Assembly (NCBI RefSeq): GCF_029893235.1
Contig: NZ_JARXWE010000006.1
Location: 29,018-93,017 of the forward strand
DNA from: Dysgonomonas sp. PH5-45
GTDB taxonomy: Bacteria; Bacteroidota; Bacteroidia; Bacteroidales; Dysgonomonadaceae
Direction of reading: 5' to 3'
DNA length: 64,000 bases
The position numbers and the translations under genes were made by a program. Positions 16,155 to 25,147 of this stretch are shown here, piece after piece. A model generated the notes under the pieces. That model was not told the DNA's origin. It did not search any database and saw nothing but the letters and a program-made list of their open reading frames with translations. Every line of letters begins with the position of its first letter. Position 1 is the first letter of the stretch.

Positions 16155-17459
16155 ATGGCATCATTTATTATAGAAGGAGGCTGTCGCCTCAGTGGAGAGA
16201 TACACCCGCAAGGAGCAAAGAACGAAGCTTTGCAGGTTATTTGTTCAGTTCTGCTCACGCCCGAAGAGGTTGTAATAGATAATATCCCTGATATTTTGGA
16301 TGTAAACAATCTGATTTCGCTATTGGGCGATATGGGTGTGAAAACCAAACGATTGGGCGAAAATAAGTGGTCGTTCAAGGCCGACAAGGTAGACTTGGAA
16401 TACCTACAAAGCGACAATTTTTTGAAAAAATCGGCTTCCCTACGAGGTTCGGTCATGATAATAGGCCCACTTGTTGCCCGTTTTGGTAAAGCTTTGCTGC
16501 CTAAACCGGGGGGTGACAAAATAGGTCGCCGCCGTTTAGATACCCACCTTGTAGGCATTCAGAAATTAGGGGCGAACTTCGAATACGATTCGCAGAGGCA
16601 ATTATATTCCATCACGGCCGATAAACTGACAGGAACATATATGCTTCTGGACGAAGCTTCGGTTACAGGAACTGCCAATATAGTGATGACTGCCGTTCTG
16701 GCCGAAGGCCAAACCACTATCTATAATGCTGCTTGCGAACCTTATTTGCAACAGCTATGTAAGTTGCTGAACAGCATGGGAGCAAAAATATCGGGTATCG
16801 CTTCTAACCTGCTCCGTATTGAGGGTGTGAAATCGCTTGGAGGGGCATCGCACCGCATTTTGCCCGATATGATAGAGATAGGTAGTTTTATTGGTATGGC
16901 AGCAATGACAGGCTCTGAAATCACTATAAAAAATGTAGCGTACGACGATTTGGGAATCATTCCCGATACTTTCCGCCGTTTAGGAATCGTTCTTGAACGG
17001 AAAGGGGACGATATATACATTCCGGCTCAACCTGAGTTCGAGATTGATACTTTTATTGATGGGTCTATACTCACCATTGCCGATGCACCGTGGCCGGGAC
17101 TGACGCCCGACCTTATAAGCGTTTTGCTGGTGGTTGCCACCCAAGCGCGGGGCAGTGTGCTGATACATCAAAAAATGTTCGAGAGCCGTTTGTTCTTTGT
17201 TGATAAACTGATAGATATGGGAGCGCAGATTATTCTTTGCGACCCGCACCGGGCAACGGTTATCGGTACAGGCAGGCGCTCGATGCGTGCAACCGTTATG
17301 ACATCGCCCGATATCCGTGCCGGAATAGCTTTGCTTATAGCTGCTATGTGTGCCAAAGGCAAGAGCACAATTCATAATATAGAACAAATAGACCGTGGAT
17401 ATCAAAATATAGATGTGCGTCTCAATCAGTTAGGGGCAAATATAGTCCGTATTTCATAA
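16155..17459 (+). CDS. murA: UDP-N-acetylglucosamine 1-carboxyvinyltransferase MurA (Asp active-site form)
   Basis: 434 residues, normal length. MurA transfers enolpyruvate from PEP to UDP-GlcNAc. Lys22-Asn23 in the N-terminal QGAKNEAL match the substrate-binding pair. The active-site loop reads KPGGDKIGRRR, with Asp121 where E. coli has Cys115. That Cys is the residue alkylated by fosfomycin, and Cys-to-Asp forms in Mycobacterium and Chlamydia are active and drug-resistant. The rest of the chain keeps the two-domain inside-out barrel pattern. It follows murB closely and probably shares its transcript. Confidence 0.93.
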   Translation: MASFIIEGGCRLSGEIHPQGAKNEALQVICSVLLTPEEVVIDNIPDILDVNNLISLLGDMGVKTKRLGENKWSFKADKVDLEYLQSDNFLKKSASLRGSVMIIGPLVARFGKALLPKPGGDKIGRRRLDTHLVGIQKLGANFEYDSQRQLYSITADKLTGTYMLLDEASVTGTANIVMTAVLAEGQTTIYNAACEPYLQQLCKLLNSMGAKISGIASNLLRIEGVKSLGGASHRILPDMIEIGSFIGMAAMTGSEITIKNVAYDDLGIIPDTFRRLGIVLERKGDDIYIPAQPEFEIDTFIDGSILTIADAPWPGLTPDLISVLLVVATQARGSVLIHQKMFESRLFFVDKLIDMGAQIILCDPHRATVIGTGRRSMRATVMTSPDIRAGIALLIAAMCAKGKSTIHNIEQIDRGYQNIDVRLNQLGANIVRIS

Positions 17460-17488
17460 GCCTGAAACAACATCATTATACGATTACA

Positions 17489-18172
17489 ATGAAAGAAGAG
17501 AAAGATAAAGCGAATCTGCAATCTGTCTTTTTTCGTCCTTGGATTGGCGAAAACTATATTCAGGGAATTAATGGCAAAAAACTGTTAATATTGGGCGAAA
17601 GTCATATTTGCGGTGGTTGCCAAGGCGTTTGTGGTGATTTAAGTATAGACGATAAAACTTGCCGGGATTTTACATCCAAGGCCGTAAAAACTTTTCTAAG
17701 TTATAAAAATAATGAGACGGGGATTCGCTTTGCCGGTTGGATGAATACTTACACAAAGTTCTCTAACGTATTTTTAAATAAACAGTTATCGGCAAGCGAA
17801 ACAATATCTTTCTGGAATTCTATATTGTTTTACAGCTATGTGCAATACAGTACAGATAGAGCCCGCGTATCTCCAAAACAGAAAGAGTTTAGCGACAGCA
17901 AAAATGCCTTCTTCGAAGTATTGGAAGCACACCAACCCGATTTAATTATAGCTTGGGGGAATCGCTTATGGGAACAATTACCGTCTGGTGGATATTACAA
18001 GAAGTTGGAAAACAACGAACAAACCCGTATTAACGACGGCAAAGGTTTCTATTATTACAAGACAAAGGAAAAAGATATACCGATAATGTATGTTTATCAT
18101 CCCTCTTCTTCAAGATTTAACTATACATCGCACGATTTAATAAGAGAGTCTCTTCTGAAATTGGAGCGATAA
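17489..18172 (+). CDS. Uracil-DNA-glycosylase-superfamily-like protein (tentative)
   Basis: 227 residues. I do not recognise an exact family. LLILGESHICGG (about 30-41) sits where UDG proteins have their first active-site motif, DLIIAWGNRLW (about 151-161) resembles the central strand, and YHPSSSRF (about 208-215) resembles the HPS motif. This supports a UDG-like fold, though possibly without glycosylase activity, because the usual catalytic Asp/Asn is not evident. It lies 29 bases after murA and 40 before the plug gene. More Cys than usual occur near the first motif. Confidence 0.5.
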   Translation: MKEEKDKANLQSVFFRPWIGENYIQGINGKKLLILGESHICGGCQGVCGDLSIDDKTCRDFTSKAVKTFLSYKNNETGIRFAGWMNTYTKFSNVFLNKQLSASETISFWNSILFYSYVQYSTDRARVSPKQKEFSDSKNAFFEVLEAHQPDLIIAWGNRLWEQLPSGGYYKKLENNEQTRINDGKGFYYYKTKEKDIPIMYVYHPSSSRFNYTSHDLIRESLLKLER

Positions 18173-18212
18173 CTTGTATCTTGCAAGTCAATCACTAATA
18201 CAATGAACCGGC

Positions 18213-19469
18213 ATGAAATATATCATTCCCCTGTTTTTATTCTTTTGGTTTTCTGCGCATTCCGTCTTTGCTCAGCAAGTGCCGTATAGAACTATGCCTG
18301 TAAGTTCGGACATATATACTGTGCAAGTAAAGGCGAATTGCTCGTGGGGGAAATATCCTATTATAGAACTTGGTAGTGATGAATATGTTTGCCTGAACTT
18401 CGACCGTTTGTCGGAAAACTCATCGGCACGCCTCCGCTATAAACTGGTGCATTGCAATGCCGACTGGAAACCATCTTCATTGTCCGACATAGAATATGTT
18501 GATGGGTTTAACGATAATCTGATTTTGGACTACGAGCCTTCTATGGGCAGCACGGTAGGGTACACTAACTTTCAGGTAGAGATACCAAATAATGATATCA
18601 GGCTAAAGGTGTCGGGCAATTATGCGGTGATTGTTACAGAAGAAGACAATCCTGATGACGTTCTTCTCACGGCTTGTTTTTCAGTTATCGAAACACAGGT
18701 AAAACTGTCGGGAACGATGTCGTCTATCACAGATATTGACGCCAACAAAGGGCATCAACAAATATCGTTTGTGGTTGATTACGGGAGCAATACTTTGCGC
18801 GACCCGCTGAGCGAGATAAAAACCTTTGTCCGCCAAAACAATCGGTTCGATACGCAGAAGCAGGTAAAGCCAACTTATCTGCAACCCGGTAAACTGCGTT
18901 ACGAGCAAAACAGGGATCTTATTTTTGAAGCAGGAAACGAATACCGCCGCTTCGAATCGACCAGCTACCGCTATAATGGGCTGAATGTTGAATCGGTCGA
19001 TTTTCAAGACCCTTTCTATTTCACCAATATTGTTCCCGACAAAATAAGGGCACGAAAAGCATATAGTTACGACCAAGACCAGAACGGCCGTTTCCTTATC
19101 CATAGCCGTGATTTGAACGAAAACAGCTTCGATTACGCTTGCGATTATTTTATCACTAACTTCTATCTGCCGATGGAGCAACCCATCTTGGAAAATATTT
19201 ATGTGAACGGCGATTTTACTTACGATACGTTTTCGGATAAATATCTGATGAAGTATGACAACCTCACCCGGCAATACCAACTGTCGCTTCTTCTGAAGCA
19301 AGGAGCGTATAATTACATGTATCTGACAAAAGAAGGAAACCGGTTTTCTCCGGCAAAGATGGAAGGCAATTATTTCGAAACAGAAAACGAATATACCGTA
19401 AGCGTATATTATAAGCCTCCCGGACAACAGTACGACAAGCTAATAGGTTTCTTGTTGATAAAAAAGTAA
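18213..19469 (+). CDS. Type IX secretion system plug protein (DUF5103)
   Basis: 418 residues with a signal peptide (MKYIIPLFLFFWFSAHSVFAQ, cleavage near residue 21). The mature N-terminal part, with the LRYKLVHCNADW segment, matches the Bacteroidetes DUF5103 family, later identified as the Plug of the SprA translocon in the type IX secretion system. Plug closes the periplasmic side of the SprA channel. The remainder is beta-rich. No other T9SS genes are in the window, which is usual because T9SS genes are scattered. It is the last gene of the run from murB and ends 13 bases from convergent trmD. Confidence 0.8.
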   Translation: MKYIIPLFLFFWFSAHSVFAQQVPYRTMPVSSDIYTVQVKANCSWGKYPIIELGSDEYVCLNFDRLSENSSARLRYKLVHCNADWKPSSLSDIEYVDGFNDNLILDYEPSMGSTVGYTNFQVEIPNNDIRLKVSGNYAVIVTEEDNPDDVLLTACFSVIETQVKLSGTMSSITDIDANKGHQQISFVVDYGSNTLRDPLSEIKTFVRQNNRFDTQKQVKPTYLQPGKLRYEQNRDLIFEAGNEYRRFESTSYRYNGLNVESVDFQDPFYFTNIVPDKIRARKAYSYDQDQNGRFLIHSRDLNENSFDYACDYFITNFYLPMEQPILENIYVNGDFTYDTFSDKYLMKYDNLTRQYQLSLLLKQGAYNYMYLTKEGNRFSPAKMEGNYFETENEYTVSVYYKPPGQQYDKLIGFLLIKK

Positions 19470-19482
19470 GAATTTATTCGAT

Positions 19483-20160
19483 TTAATCTTGCAGCAAATC
19501 GGGACGCAACCGTTTGGTTCGGTCTATGGCTTGTTGCAGTTTCCATTCATCTATTTTTGCCTGATGCCCCGATAGTAGTATTTCGGGTACTTTCCACCCT
19601 TTGTATTCGGCAGGCCGGGTATAAACGGGCGGAGCCAGCAAATTGTCCTGAAAAGAATCGGACAGGGCTGACTGTTCGTCACCTATCGCTCCGGGAATGA
19701 CGCGTACTATGGCATCCGTTATCATGGCGGCAACAAGTTCGCCTCCTGTCAATACAAAATCGCCGATGGATATTTCCTTTGTTATCAGATGCTCACGGAT
19801 ACGGTAGTCGATACCCTTATAATGTCCGCACAGAATAATAATGTTTTTGAGGGAAGACATCGTGTTTGCCATTTTCTGGTCGAAGCGTTCACCGTCGGGC
19901 GATGTAAAAATTACTTCATCGTAATCCCGTTCGTTTTTTAAATATGAAATAACGTTGTCGATCGGCTCAATCTGCATAACCATGCCTGCTTCGCCACCAA
20001 AAGGATAATCGTCAACGCGTTTGTGTTTGTCGGCTGTATAATCCCTCAGGTTATGAATATGAATTTCGGCTAAACCCTTATCCTGAGCTTTTTTTAGTAT
20101 GGAGCAATTAAGCGGTTCGAGCAGCATTTGGGGTAGAACGGTGATAATATCGAATCTCAT
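19483..20160 (-). CDS. trmD: tRNA (guanine37-N1)-methyltransferase TrmD
   Basis: 225 residues from ATG 20160 ([10 protein letters not shown]), chosen over the upstream in-frame start at 20196 because it matches the family start and lies downstream of the -7 box. TrmD methylates G37 of tRNAs using SAM and prevents frameshifting. Knot-region motifs are present: [11 protein letters not shown], the [13 protein letters not shown] block, and the C-terminal PPVYTRP and [12 protein letters not shown]. It stands alone here and not in the usual rpsP-rimM-trmD-rplS operon. Confidence 0.95.
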   Translation of the reverse strand: MRFDIITVLPQMLLEPLNCSILKKAQDKGLAEIHIHNLRDYTADKHKRVDDYPFGGEAGMVMQIEPIDNVISYLKNERDYDEVIFTSPDGERFDQKMANTMSSLKNIIILCGHYKGIDYRIREHLITKEISIGDFVLTGGELVAAMITDAIVRVIPGAIGDEQSALSDSFQDNLLAPPVYTRPAEYKGWKVPEILLSGHQAKIDEWKLQQAIDRTKRLRPDLLQD

Positions 20161-20185
20161 TTTCGGGTAGCTTATTAATGAGTTG

Positions 20186-20193
20186 CAAAAATA
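20186..20193 (-). promoter_or_regulatory. -7 box (TATTTTTG) for trmD
   Basis: An exact TAnnTTTG match on the minus strand, 25 bases upstream of ATG 20160. It supports that start over the one at 20196, which lies upstream of the box. Confidence 0.55.
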
Positions 20194-20243
20194 CAAAATA
20201 TAAGCAGACTGTGCATTTTCTGAGGATATCTATTCTGTATGGA

Positions 20244-20276
20244 TTTGTGTTTTTCTCAATTTAAGAATTATCTTTG
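20244..20276 (+). promoter_or_regulatory. Complete Bacteroidetes promoter (TTTG-21-TATCTTTG)
   Basis: A -33 TTTG (20244-20247) and a -7 TATCTTTG (20269-20276) are separated by 21 bases, the optimal arrangement. It is 57 bases before the lipoprotein ATG at 20334. Confidence 0.75.
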
Positions 20277-20333
20277 CTACAATCTTAATTAAAACAAGTA
20301 CAAATTTACGAAATTATTAAATATCTAATTTTT

Positions 20334-20915
20334 ATGAAAACTATTAGTAAAATATTGATGCTTACTTTAATGGCTGTTCTGTTTGTTTCGTGTGGTGGAG
20401 ACGACGATGGCCCAACAATGATTGAAAAAAAAGAAACATACACCCATATCTATAAAATTCCTGTTGAAGGGATTGAATATAACCCTCAAACACCACGGGA
20501 AACAAATATATATCTGCGGGATATTATAGGAGAAGAAGGTGCGAAGAATATAATTTCGGCAGATATTATTTTTCTTGATAGCTATGTGAAATTATCGGGT
20601 TTGAATCAGATTGATACATTGGTTCAGGTAAAGGATTTTACAATAAAGGTAGGGAATAATGCTACTACGCAAATCGGTACATTCGCTAACAAAGAGAATG
20701 GATCGGATATCCTTTCGGACATGAAATTACAAAACAATATCTATCTGAAAACCGTAGAGGCAGTATTGTCAAGCCTTGTGAAGAGCAAAAGCAAAGCATT
20801 ACCTATTGCGCTAACATATACGCCTACGGCTACACTAACAAAAGGAACAGTGCCGGTATATCTTGAAATATCTGTTTCGGCAACATTCCGGTATAGAGTT
20901 AAGGCTTCAAATTAG
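20334..20915 (+). CDS. Lipoprotein of unknown function
   Basis: 193 residues. A lipoprotein signal ends in FVSCGGDDD with Cys20. The Gly-Gly-Asp-Asp-Asp stretch after the cysteine resembles the acidic signals that send Bacteroidetes lipoproteins to the cell surface, so surface exposure is plausible (inference). The mature protein is beta-rich with no recognised domain. It has its own promoter and a strong terminator, so it is a single-gene unit. Confidence 0.75.
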   Translation: MKTISKILMLTLMAVLFVSCGGDDDGPTMIEKKETYTHIYKIPVEGIEYNPQTPRETNIYLRDIIGEEGAKNIISADIIFLDSYVKLSGLNQIDTLVQVKDFTIKVGNNATTQIGTFANKENGSDILSDMKLQNNIYLKTVEAVLSSLVKSKSKALPIALTYTPTATLTKGTVPVYLEISVSATFRYRVKASN

Positions 20916-20962
20916 TAGCAAAGCAAAATAAATAAAGAAGCAGATCATCATATAGTGAAGTG

Positions 20963-21005
20963 TACCCCTAAAGTAACGAAATAAAACTTTAGGGGTGTAT
21001 TTTTT
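20963..21005 (+). terminator. Intrinsic terminator
   Basis: A perfect 11-bp stem ACCCCTAAAGT/ACTTTAGGGGT (20964-20974 with 20986-20996) is followed by a T run. Confidence 0.85.
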
Positions 21006-21021
21006 ACGTTTGTATATCCAC

Positions 21022-21054
21022 TTTTGCAGTATTTAGTATTTTTACCGACCTTTG
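21022..21054 (+). promoter_or_regulatory. Probable promoter (TTTTG-20-GACCTTTG)
   Basis: A -33 TTTTG ends at 21026 and, after 20 bases, GACCTTTG (21047-21054) differs from TAnnTTTG at one position. It lies 27 bases before the acyltransferase start. Confidence 0.5.
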
Positions 21055-21080
21055 CAGTCCCTTTTAAAGAGTGATTATTG

Positions 21081-21917
21081 ATGAAAGAAAAATTGTTGAG
21101 CAAAGAAGATATCCAGAAAATCAACCCCATATTCAGAGGCCGTTTTGGCAACCTGTTAATAAAATTAGCTATGCGCCTTACGGGGATGAACAAGGTGAAT
21201 CGTATCTACGATGCCTCGAAACAGTACGAAGGAGTGGCTTTTTGCGACAGTTTGCTTAAGGATGTGGGGGTGAATGTGAAGGTAGAGAATCTGGAGGTTT
21301 TGAAGCGGTTTGAAGGCAAGCCTTTCGTTACCGTATCGAATCACGCATATGGGCATATTGACGGAATCATTGCTATTGATGTGATAGGCTCTGTGAGGCC
21401 CGACTATAAGATGATGGTAAACTTCATTCTTGCCATGATAGATACAATGGCAATGCACTTCATTGCCGTGAATCCGTATAGCGATGGTAAACTTGCCGAA
21501 AAATCGAGTTTGGAAGGTGTAAAAGAATGTATAGAGCATCTGAAAAACGGACATCCTTTAGGTTTCTTTCCGGCGGGAGCCGTATCTAAAACCAAGCTCA
21601 AAAAAGGGAAAATGATTGTTGAAGACAGAGATTGGCAATCGACAGTCATAAAATTGATACAACGGTCTAAGGTTCCGGTTATACCCATGTATTTTACGGG
21701 TGGTAACTCTTGGTTCTTTAATTTTCTGGATTTGGTAGACTGGCGTCTGCGTAGTTTACGGTTGGGGCATGAAGTCTATAATAAAAGAGGGAAAACAATA
21801 ACTGTACGTTTAGGAGAACCCATAATGCCTGAAGATATGGCCGAGTATAATAACACAAAAAAACTGGGCGAATTTCTTAAACAAAAAACATACTCATTGG
21901 CAAAACCAAGAAACTAA
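21081..21917 (+). CDS. Lysophospholipid acyltransferase family protein (PlsC-like)
   Basis: 278 residues from ATG 21081 (a TTG at 21078 precedes it). The acyltransferase signature appears as SNHAYGHIDGI (about 97-107), an NHxxGxxDG form seen in hemolysin- or GlsA-like O-acyltransferases, not the plain HX4D motif. FPAGAVSK (about 171-178) is the second substrate-binding block and VPVIPMYFTGG the third. In Bacteroides a protein of this type (GlsA) makes glycine lipids with GlsB, which is not in this window. Substrate may be a lysophospholipid or an N-acyl amino acid. Confidence 0.8.
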   Translation: MKEKLLSKEDIQKINPIFRGRFGNLLIKLAMRLTGMNKVNRIYDASKQYEGVAFCDSLLKDVGVNVKVENLEVLKRFEGKPFVTVSNHAYGHIDGIIAIDVIGSVRPDYKMMVNFILAMIDTMAMHFIAVNPYSDGKLAEKSSLEGVKECIEHLKNGHPLGFFPAGAVSKTKLKKGKMIVEDRDWQSTVIKLIQRSKVPVIPMYFTGGNSWFFNFLDLVDWRLRSLRLGHEVYNKRGKTITVRLGEPIMPEDMAEYNNTKKLGEFLKQKTYSLAKPRN

Positions 21918-22021
21918 AACTGAACCGTAATTAGTACGGTGGTTTCTTTTTTAGGTACATTTGCAAGCAATCTATTTATAAATCTTCACAAAAAAGGCTG
22001 ACAGGTTATTGATAAAATATG

Positions 22022-22029
22022 TAATTTTG
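22022..22029 (+). promoter_or_regulatory. -7 box (TAATTTTG) for the sigma-54 activator operon
   Basis: An exact TAnnTTTG match 41 bases before the ATG at 22071. No clear -33 element is seen. Confidence 0.5.
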
Positions 22030-22070
22030 TCAGTAAGCATTCTTTTTATATATAAGGATAATTATAAGAT

Positions 22071-23342
22071 ATGGCAAAACCGGATATTCAGCAGGTGAAA
22101 CAACGTTTTGGAATAATAGGGAATAATTCACTATTGAACCGGGCTATAGACATAGCCCTGCAAGTAGCACCCACCGATATGTCGGTATTGGTTACGGGCG
22201 AAAGCGGGGTGGGAAAGGAAAGTTTTCCACAGATAATACATCAGTTTAGCCACCGTAAGCATGGATCTTATATAGCCGTGAATTGCGGATCGATACCGGA
22301 GGGAACGATAGATTCGGAACTGTTTGGACACGAAAAAGGTTCTTTTACAGGAGCTACCGGCGAACGCAAAGGTTACTTTGAAGTAGCTAATGGCGGAACG
22401 CTGTTTCTTGACGAAGTAGGGGAGCTTCCCTTGTCTACGCAAGCACGTTTGCTAAGGGTACTCGAAACGGGTGAATTTATAAAAGTAGGTTCTTCGAAAG
22501 TGGAAAAAACAGACGTCCGTGTAGTAGCTGCTACAAATCTGGATATGGTAGATGCCGTGAATAGAGGTACTTTCAGAGAAGATTTGTATTACCGTCTCAA
22601 TACTGTGCCGATACGTGTTCCGTCGTTGCGCGAACGTAAAGAAGATATCTATTTGCTGTTCCGTAAATTTGCGAGCGATTGTGCCGAGAAATACCGCATG
22701 CCGGCTATCGTTCTGCTCGATTCGGCAAAAGAAATATTAATGAACTACCGTTGGCCGGGCAATGTGCGCCAACTGAAAAATATAACCGAACAGATATCCA
22801 TAATTGAACGCGAAAGGGAAATAACCCCCGATATATTGCGTTCGTACCTCCCAGCTAACGAGGTTGGCATAGTCCCCATAAAGGCGGGAACTTCAACTTC
22901 CGGCGAACAAAATATGTTCAGTTCCGAAAGGGAAATCCTCTATCAGGTACTTTGGGATATGCGCAAGGATATGAACGACCTGAAAAAAGTGGTTCAGGAG
23001 CTTGTATCGGGAAAAATACAGCCCTCCGAACTTGCGCGCCAACATACCGAAGAAACTTTATTACCTTCTTTATTGGTGGCCGACAGTGGGATACAACCTT
23101 CCGCACCAATCTCCATAAAGTATAAAAAGGACGAACAGCCTGTTGTTATTCCTGTTGACGAGTCTCATGTTGATGAAACGGATTATGAGGAGCAAACCCT
23201 GTCGCTCGAAGACGTTGAACGGGAAATGATAAAGAAAGCCTTGGAAAAACATGGAGGCAAACGCAAAAACGCGGCCGAAGACCTGAAAATATCAGAACGG
23301 ACATTATACCGGAAAATAAAAGAATATAACCTTGACAAATAA
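22071..23342 (+). CDS. Sigma-54-dependent transcriptional activator
   Basis: 423 residues. There is no receiver or sensory domain: the AAA+ module begins within 20 residues of the start. Walker A is GESGVGKE (43-50), the sigma-54 contact loop reads GSFTGA (90-95) in place of the usual GAFTGA, Walker B is LFLDEVGE (111-118), and the arginine-finger region follows. A linker of about 110 residues leads to a Fis-type HTH at the C-terminus (KRKNAAEDLKISERTLYRKI). lptE starts directly after its stop codon, so it is co-expressed with outer-membrane assembly genes. Confidence 0.9.
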   Translation: MAKPDIQQVKQRFGIIGNNSLLNRAIDIALQVAPTDMSVLVTGESGVGKESFPQIIHQFSHRKHGSYIAVNCGSIPEGTIDSELFGHEKGSFTGATGERKGYFEVANGGTLFLDEVGELPLSTQARLLRVLETGEFIKVGSSKVEKTDVRVVAATNLDMVDAVNRGTFREDLYYRLNTVPIRVPSLRERKEDIYLLFRKFASDCAEKYRMPAIVLLDSAKEILMNYRWPGNVRQLKNITEQISIIEREREITPDILRSYLPANEVGIVPIKAGTSTSGEQNMFSSEREILYQVLWDMRKDMNDLKKVVQELVSGKIQPSELARQHTEETLLPSLLVADSGIQPSAPISIKYKKDEQPVVIPVDESHVDETDYEEQTLSLEDVEREMIKKALEKHGGKRKNAAEDLKISERTLYRKIKEYNLDK

Positions 23343-23852
23343 ATGATGAGAAAATATATTTTTACAATTTTTGCTACACTCCTTTTTGCCTTATCGTGCA
23401 AGGTTTCGTATCAGTTTAATGGGGCCTCTATCGATTATAGTGTCACTAAAACCATAAATATCAACGATTTTCAGAATCAGGCTCAATTGGTTTATGCACC
23501 TCTTACACAAGTTTTTAACGAGAGGATGAAAGATGTTTATACCCGCAACACAAAGTTAAACTTTACCAGCGTAAATCCCGATTTGGAAATAGAAGGCGAG
23601 GTGACTCGCTACGATCTGACACCTCTGGCGGTGAGGGAAGATGCTTTGGCCTCGCAAACTCGCCTTACGATGTCGGTACGTATGAGGTATAAGAACAACA
23701 AAAATCCACAGGAAGATAAAGAAGAGGTTTTCACGGCATACAGGGATTTCGATTCGTCAAATATGCTTACCGATGTTCAGGACGAGTTGGTGAAACAACT
23801 TACCGAAGATATTGTAGACCAGATATTCAATTCAACAATGTCGAACTGGTAA
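23343..23852 (+). CDS. lptE: LPS-assembly lipoprotein LptE
   Basis: 169 residues. The signal peptide ends in a lipobox with Cys19 (LLFALSC), giving an outer-membrane lipoprotein. The mature part, with YQFNGASIDYS and a region beginning LEIEGEVTRYDLTP, matches the short Bacteroidetes LptE family that plugs LptD and helps insert LPS. It begins at the base after the preceding stop (two ATGs in tandem, 23343 and 23346) and is followed by a TPR-like gene and secG, a conserved Bacteroidetes order. Confidence 0.8.
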   Translation: MMRKYIFTIFATLLFALSCKVSYQFNGASIDYSVTKTININDFQNQAQLVYAPLTQVFNERMKDVYTRNTKLNFTSVNPDLEIEGEVTRYDLTPLAVREDALASQTRLTMSVRMRYKNNKNPQEDKEEVFTAYRDFDSSNMLTDVQDELVKQLTEDIVDQIFNSTMSNW

Positions 23853-23873
23853 TAAACACAATAAAGGGCGAAT

Positions 23874-24689
23874 ATGGATAAGATAGAATTTTATGAGTTA
23901 ATGGATACCGACAGGGCATTAGATGCAGCGTCGTTGTCGCAATTGCGGATTCTTACCGATAAATATCCATATTTTCAGGCAGGTTTGTTCCTTTATCTTA
24001 AAAATTTGTATCTGCTGGATGCGGAAGATTTCCAGACAGAACTGCAAAGGCTTTCGGCTTTTGTTTCGGACAGGCGTGCACTCTTTTATTATGTTTTGAG
24101 CGAAGAGTACGAACGCTACCATGAAGTTACCGGAAAATCAGAAATGAGCGAAGATCGTACTTCTGTACTCCTTGACGCATTTTTCGATACGGCTAAACCA
24201 AATGACGAAGAACCCAAGCTGGAACGTGCTATCTTGAATTCGAGTTTAGCCACAACCGATTATTTTTCTTATCTGCAATCGCTCGAAGAACTTCCGGCGG
24301 AAGCTGAAAGTACTGAACCGGAGATGATAAAAGAAAAACCGGACGAAGAAGGCAGCGAAAAACAACAGAAACGCCAAAATATAATAGATAGCTTTATAAA
24401 TAAGGCTGCCGAAGAGGGAGGCAATGTGAAAATTGTATTGGAAAGGCCAACCGACGATTCGGACAGAGAAACGCCTCTTCCTTTCGTTGATAAGGAAGAA
24501 GACCTGACCGATGATATATTTTTTACCGAAACTTTGGCAACTATCTATATAAAACAGCGTAGGTATCAGAAAGCATACGAAATTATTAAACGATTAAGTT
24601 TGAATTTTCCAGAAAAAAATATTTACTTTGCAGACCAATTAGCGTTTCTTGAGAAATTGATTATAAACGAAAAAAATAAAAAAAGATAA
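23874..24689 (+). CDS. TPR-like protein between lptE and secG
   Basis: 271 residues, function unknown. The N-terminal 100 residues are helical (a YPYFQAGLFLYLKNL segment). The middle is an acidic Glu-rich linker. The C-terminal part (TLATIYIKQRRYQKAYEII, about 215-233) looks like a tetratricopeptide helix pair. No signal peptide or membrane segment is visible, so a cytoplasmic scaffold is likely. It starts 21 bases after lptE and ends 3 bases before secG, which implies coupled expression with envelope export genes. Confidence 0.75.
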   Translation: MDKIEFYELMDTDRALDAASLSQLRILTDKYPYFQAGLFLYLKNLYLLDAEDFQTELQRLSAFVSDRRALFYYVLSEEYERYHEVTGKSEMSEDRTSVLLDAFFDTAKPNDEEPKLERAILNSSLATTDYFSYLQSLEELPAEAESTEPEMIKEKPDEEGSEKQQKRQNIIDSFINKAAEEGGNVKIVLERPTDDSDRETPLPFVDKEEDLTDDIFFTETLATIYIKQRRYQKAYEIIKRLSLNFPEKNIYFADQLAFLEKLIINEKNKKR

Positions 24690-24692
24690 AAG

Positions 24693-25070
24693 ATGTTTGT
24701 TCTTATTACAGTTTTAATTGTTATTGCAGCAATTGTATTGATTCTGGTAGTTTTAGTACAAAATTCAAAAGGTGGAGGCTTGTCTTCTTCTTTCTCTTCG
24801 TCGAACAATGTTATGGGAGTAAGAAAAACGACTGACTTTATAGAAAAAGCCACATGGTATTTAGCCGGTGCTGTTATAGTATTGAGTTTGATCAGTGCTA
24901 AATTTATATCGAACAATCCATCTTCCGCAACAAATACTGCTCCTGTGCCAGTAGCTCCTGCGGCTCCTGCTCAGCAAGCACCAAATGTAGGTTCTAACCT
25001 ACCTTTGCCCACAGCCGATCAGCCAGCAACAGCAGCTCCTGCCGCTACTGAAGAAGCTCCAAAAAACTAA
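24693..25070 (+). CDS. secG: Preprotein translocase subunit SecG
   Basis: 125 residues. Two membrane segments (about 2-20 and 52-70) flank the conserved LVQNSKGGGLSSSF loop, the hallmark of SecG, which assists SecYEG translocation in the inner membrane. The C-terminal 45 residues are an Ala/Pro-rich tail common in Bacteroidetes SecG. It is the last gene of the run from the sigma-54 activator; a strong terminator follows. Confidence 0.92.
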   Translation: MFVLITVLIVIAAIVLILVVLVQNSKGGGLSSSFSSSNNVMGVRKTTDFIEKATWYLAGAVIVLSLISAKFISNNPSSATNTAPVPVAPAAPAQQAPNVGSNLPLPTADQPATAAPAATEEAPKN

Positions 25071-25100
25071 GAAAATAATAAAATTCCACTAATATATTTA

Positions 25101-25135
25101 AGCCCTGCTGATTTTTTGTCGGCAGGGCTTTATTT
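25101..25135 (+). terminator. Terminator after secG
   Basis: An 11-bp stem (25101-25111 with 25119-25129, one G-T pair) is followed by a T-rich sequence. Confidence 0.85.
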
Positions 25136-25147
25136 ATTGGCATATTA

